This document shows, one piece after another, positions 61,781 to 64,000 of a stretch of 64,000 bases of DNA. The number at the start of each line of letters is the position of its first letter. The first letter of the stretch is position 1. Source of the DNA: Acidimicrobiales bacterium (GTDB taxonomy: Bacteria; Actinomycetota; Acidimicrobiia; Acidimicrobiales; JAVJTC01); NCBI GenBank assembly GCA_040219085.1, contig JAVJTC010000021.1:47717-111716 (forward strand), given 5' to 3'. The notes below the pieces were generated by a model. The model had not been told where the DNA came from, ran no database searches, and saw only the letters and a list, made by a program, of their open reading frames with translations. The translations under genes and the position numbers were made by a program.

Positions 61781-63339
61781 GAATCCCCGCCCGGTTCCCC
61801 GATGGACGAAAAACCGAGCTGTGGCTCGTCCCGGTATTCAGCGCGCAGAAGCCGCTTCATCAGCTTCCCCGTCGGCGATCGCGGAAGCTCTTCGACGAAG
61901 TCCACCGAGCGTGGACACTTGAACCTCGCCAGCTCGAGCCGGCAATGGTCGATGATGTCGGCGGCGAGTTCATCGGATGCGACAGCCGTGGGGACGAGCT
62001 GCACCACCGCCTTTACCTCTTCACCGAACTCGCGGTTCGGCACCCCGAAGACCGCAACATCGGACACCGCAGGATGGACGAGGAGCACGTCTTCGACTTC
62101 GCGGGGATAGATGTTCACGCCCCCCGAGTTGATCATGAAGTCCCTGCGGTCAGTGAGATAGAGCCAGCCGCCCTCGTCGAGATACCCGCAGTCGCCGGCC
62201 GTCCGCAGCCCTCCGGGAAGACAGGCAGCAGCGGTCTTGTCGGGGTCCCCCTTGTAGACGAGGTCCGGGCCGCCGGCGAAGTACACCGTGCCGATCTCAC
62301 CAGGCGGTAGTTGGTTGCCGTCGTCGTCGATGATGCGGACGTTGCCACGGCCCACCGAGCCCGGGTGGTCGAGCCACTCGGCACTGTCGATGATGGTCAT
62401 GCCCCCGCTGTCGGTCCCCGCGTAGTACTCGGTGAGGATCGGACCCCACCACTCGATCATCCGCCGCTTCACATCGTGGGGACACGGCGCGGCGGCGTGG
62501 ATGGCCATGCGGTGCGACGAGAGGTCCCGACCCAGCCGCTCGTCGTCGGGAAGCCCGAGCAAGCGAATGAGCATCGTCGGCACCCACTGGCTGTGGGTCA
62601 CCCGCAGGGACTCGATGAGGTGGAGTGCCGCGGCGGCATCGAACTTCTCCATTACGACGACAGTCCCACCCAGGGTGTGGACGGGGAGGGTGAACAGGAG
62701 CGGCGCCGCGTGGTACATCGGTGCCGGCGACAGATAGACGCTGTGTTCGTCGAAGCCGAACCGCGCGGCAACTCCGAGAAGCGCAGGGTCGGGATCCTCC
62801 CCCTGCGCCGTGGAGAGGGGAGGCAGAACTCCCTTCGGCCGACCCGTCGTACCCGACGTGTAGAGCATCAACGAGCCCGTGCTGGCATCGGCGAGGGGCG
62901 TCGGCTCATACGAATCCAACGTGGCGTCGTAGTCCTCGAAGCCCGGCGGGCTGCCTCCCACCATGAGTCGCGCTCTCACACGCGGCAGCTGTTCCCAGTC
63001 GATCGCGGTCGTGGTGCCGGCCAGCGTCGCCGAGGAGATGACGATTCGGGCCTCGCAATCATCGAGGATGTAGCCGACCTCGTCCGATGTGAGATGCCGG
63101 TTCACCGGCGTGAAGTAGACACCCGAATGGAGAGCGGCCCACAGGACCTCGAAGAACTGCGGACAGTTCTCGAGCACGACGGCGACATGGTCGCCTCGCT
63201 CGAGGCCCATGTCGCGGAAGAAGCGGGCGAGCTGACAGGACCGGGCCGCGAGGTCCGAGTACGAGGTCACGTTCCCGGTTGCGCCCATCACGATCGCCGG
63301 CCGGGTCGGTTCCACCCGCGCCCAGTGGTCAGGACGCAC
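61777..63339 (-). CDS. Acyl-CoA synthetase (AMP-forming)
   Basis: 520 residues. The AMP-binding motif is GSLMLYTSGTTGRPKGVLPP near 155, then ILTEYYAGTDSGGMTI near 300 (YxGTD), YLTDRRDFMINSGGVNIYPR near 400, and the catalytic Lys in SPTGKLMKRLLRAEYRDE near 500. It would activate an acid to its acyl-CoA with ATP. Likely the first step of the pathway, since the rest of the operon acts on acyl-CoAs. The start at 63339 is 60 bases from the broken upstream gene. Confidence 0.92.
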   Translation of the reverse strand: MRPDHWARVEPTRPAIVMGATGNVTSYSDLAARSCQLARFFRDMGLERGDHVAVVLENCPQFFEVLWAALHSGVYFTPVNRHLTSDEVGYILDDCEARIVISSATLAGTTTAIDWEQLPRVRARLMVGGSPPGFEDYDATLDSYEPTPLADASTGSLMLYTSGTTGRPKGVLPPLSTAQGEDPDPALLGVAARFGFDEHSVYLSPAPMYHAAPLLFTLPVHTLGGTVVVMEKFDAAAALHLIESLRVTHSQWVPTMLIRLLGLPDDERLGRDLSSHRMAIHAAAPCPHDVKRRMIEWWGPILTEYYAGTDSGGMTIIDSAEWLDHPGSVGRGNVRIIDDDGNQLPPGEIGTVYFAGGPDLVYKGDPDKTAAACLPGGLRTAGDCGYLDEGGWLYLTDRRDFMINSGGVNIYPREVEDVLLVHPAVSDVAVFGVPNREFGEEVKAVVQLVPTAVASDELAADIIDHCRLELARFKCPRSVDFVEELPRSPTGKLMKRLLRAEYRDEPQLGFSSIGEPGGDS

Positions 63340-63399
63340 GGCTATCCCCGCGAAGTCGGCGCCGACAGCGGATGCAGCGCGCCACCACAGGCGTGCTTC

Positions 63400-63866
63400 C
63401 TACACTGGATCCGTGCGCCAACTGACGAGCGCATCGAGAGCCTCGATCCTGTTTCCGTCCACGACGAGCGGATTCACTTCGAGCGCCTCGAGCTTCTCGC
63501 CGACGAAGGATGCTGCGTCGGCGATGGCGAGGACCGCGTCGACCAGCGCCTCCCTTTCGACAGGCTCTCGCCCGCGTACGCCATCGAGGATCGCCGAGCC
63601 CTCGAGCTCGCCGAGCATCTCGTGCACGTCTGCACGGTCCACAGGGAGCCGCCGCAGTGACGTGTCGGCCCGGATCTCGGTCAGGATGCCGCCGAAGCCC
63701 ACGGCGAGAACGAGGCCCCAGCCAGGAGCGTTGGCGACACCGACGATCAGCTCCGTCGCCGGCTCACGCATCGGCATGACCAGGAAGCCGTCCATCGGAT
63801 GGTTGCCTAGCGAAGCGACGATCGCCGCGCATGCGTTCCTCACATCGCCCTCGCTGGCGAGACCTA
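63400..63866 (-). pseudogene. 3' part of an ATP-grasp acyl-CoA synthetase (ADP-forming type)
   Basis: Residues from LASEGDVRNACAAIVASLGN to VNPLVVDGNRIEALDALVSW match the C-terminal ATP-grasp-5 domain of ADP-forming acetyl/acyl-CoA synthetases: ELIVGVANAPGWGLVLAVGF, then GILTEIRADTSLRRLP, and the ending EVNPLVVDGN. The N-terminus is missing, and the DNA upstream (from about 63866) is transposon sequence with its own stop at 63875. The gene is broken by insertion or truncated at an IS boundary. Confidence 0.83.
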
Positions 63867-63874
63867 GTGCCGTG

Positions 63875-64000
63875 TCAGGCAACGTTTGCGCGGTTGACGA
63901 GTTCTCGTAGTGCTCGGTCCTGAGCGTTGCGGTTCCGCCAGATGATGTAGCGGCGGATCATTGAGGCCTGCTCGCGGTGCGAGCCGTGGTCGGTGCCGTC
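63875..64000 (-). CDS. IS630-type transposase, C-terminal end, continues past window
   Basis: 42 residues visible: DGTDHGSHREQASMIRRYII, then WRNRNAQDRALRELVNRANV and a stop at 63875-63877. The pattern SMIRRYI-WRN-AQDRALRE and the RANVA end are those of IS630-family transposases. The rest lies outside the window. Its end lies next to the broken ATP-grasp gene, so the element inserted there; a TA near 63865 would be the usual target. Confidence 0.8.
   Translation of the reverse strand, partial: DGTDHGSHREQASMIRRYIIWRNRNAQDRALRELVNRANVA

Noticed and set aside
1..64000. CRISPR arrays
   Set aside because: No run of regularly spaced identical repeats is visible; the only repeats found are the 21-bp motif and internal propeller repeats.

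Overview
The window is high-GC DNA with dense gene packing, many ATGA/GTGA stop-start overlaps, F420-type luciferase-like monooxygenase, TIGR03084-type and DinB-like proteins, and a GWWQASDGQWYPP-type N-terminus. This points to a chromosomal segment of an actinobacterium; a member of Acidimicrobiia or a related lineage is my inference, not proven by any marker gene here.

Region 1 (1-21.2 kb) is a defence island. A leftward operon holds a SNF2-family helicase (DrmD-like, with a one-base frameshift in a G run), a 1584-residue adenine-N6 methyltransferase (DrmMI/Eco57I-like), a 57-residue unknown protein and the start of a large DEAD/DEAH helicase that leaves the window. Divergent from it, across about 250 bp, is a two-gene operon that looks like Druantia type III (DruH-like plus DruE, a helicase with DUF1998). 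Next come a HicA-like small protein without a HicB, a STAND-like P-loop NTPase with Sel1-like repeats, and a GIY-YIG nuclease two bases downstream of it. The side-by-side, divergent arrangement of a methylation-plus-SNF2 operon with a Druantia operon, each with its own DruE-type helicase, is the best candidate for a composite or undescribed system.

Region 2 (21.2-26.9 kb) is a toxin-antitoxin patchwork: an intact AbrB/VapC pair, an orphan AbrB gene, an intact DUF5615 toxin with a ribbon-helix-helix antitoxin, and two decayed fragments that match the AbrB and DUF5615 genes. A 21-bp motif occurs three times (plus one inverted partner) in the gaps. A lipoprotein, a small hypothetical protein and a TolB-like beta-propeller protein lie between.

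Region 3 (26.9-38.7 kb) holds a TM0106-type RecB-like nuclease/exonuclease/SF1 helicase, small metabolic genes, a surface beta-propeller lipoprotein, an alcohol dehydrogenase, a flavin reductase, and a RecQ helicase with a C-terminal phosphoribosyltransferase domain coupled to a DprA-like protein.

Region 4 (38.7-52.3 kb) is a second defence-rich stretch: MazEF, an ADP-ribosylglycohydrolase, an EVE-like/PD-(D/E)XK protein followed at once by an HNH nuclease, a SauUSI-like type IV restriction enzyme (PLD-helicase-DUF3427), and a PemK-like toxin. Then come a membrane protein and a VWA protein. An IS110-family transposase gene is split by a complete IS3-family element with 24-bp ends and a 3-bp target duplication. 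Beyond it lies a HEPN protein with a small coupled partner.

Region 5 (52.3-64 kb) holds a STAS protein and then a long leftward catabolic operon: acyl-CoA synthetase, LLM oxidoreductase, two acyl-CoA dehydrogenase subunits, SDR, TIGR03084 protein, a double-domain CaiB/BaiF CoA-transferase and an alcohol dehydrogenase. Together these could activate an acid to its CoA ester and oxidise it. The operon is truncated upstream where an IS630-type element has broken an ATP-grasp acyl-CoA synthetase gene.
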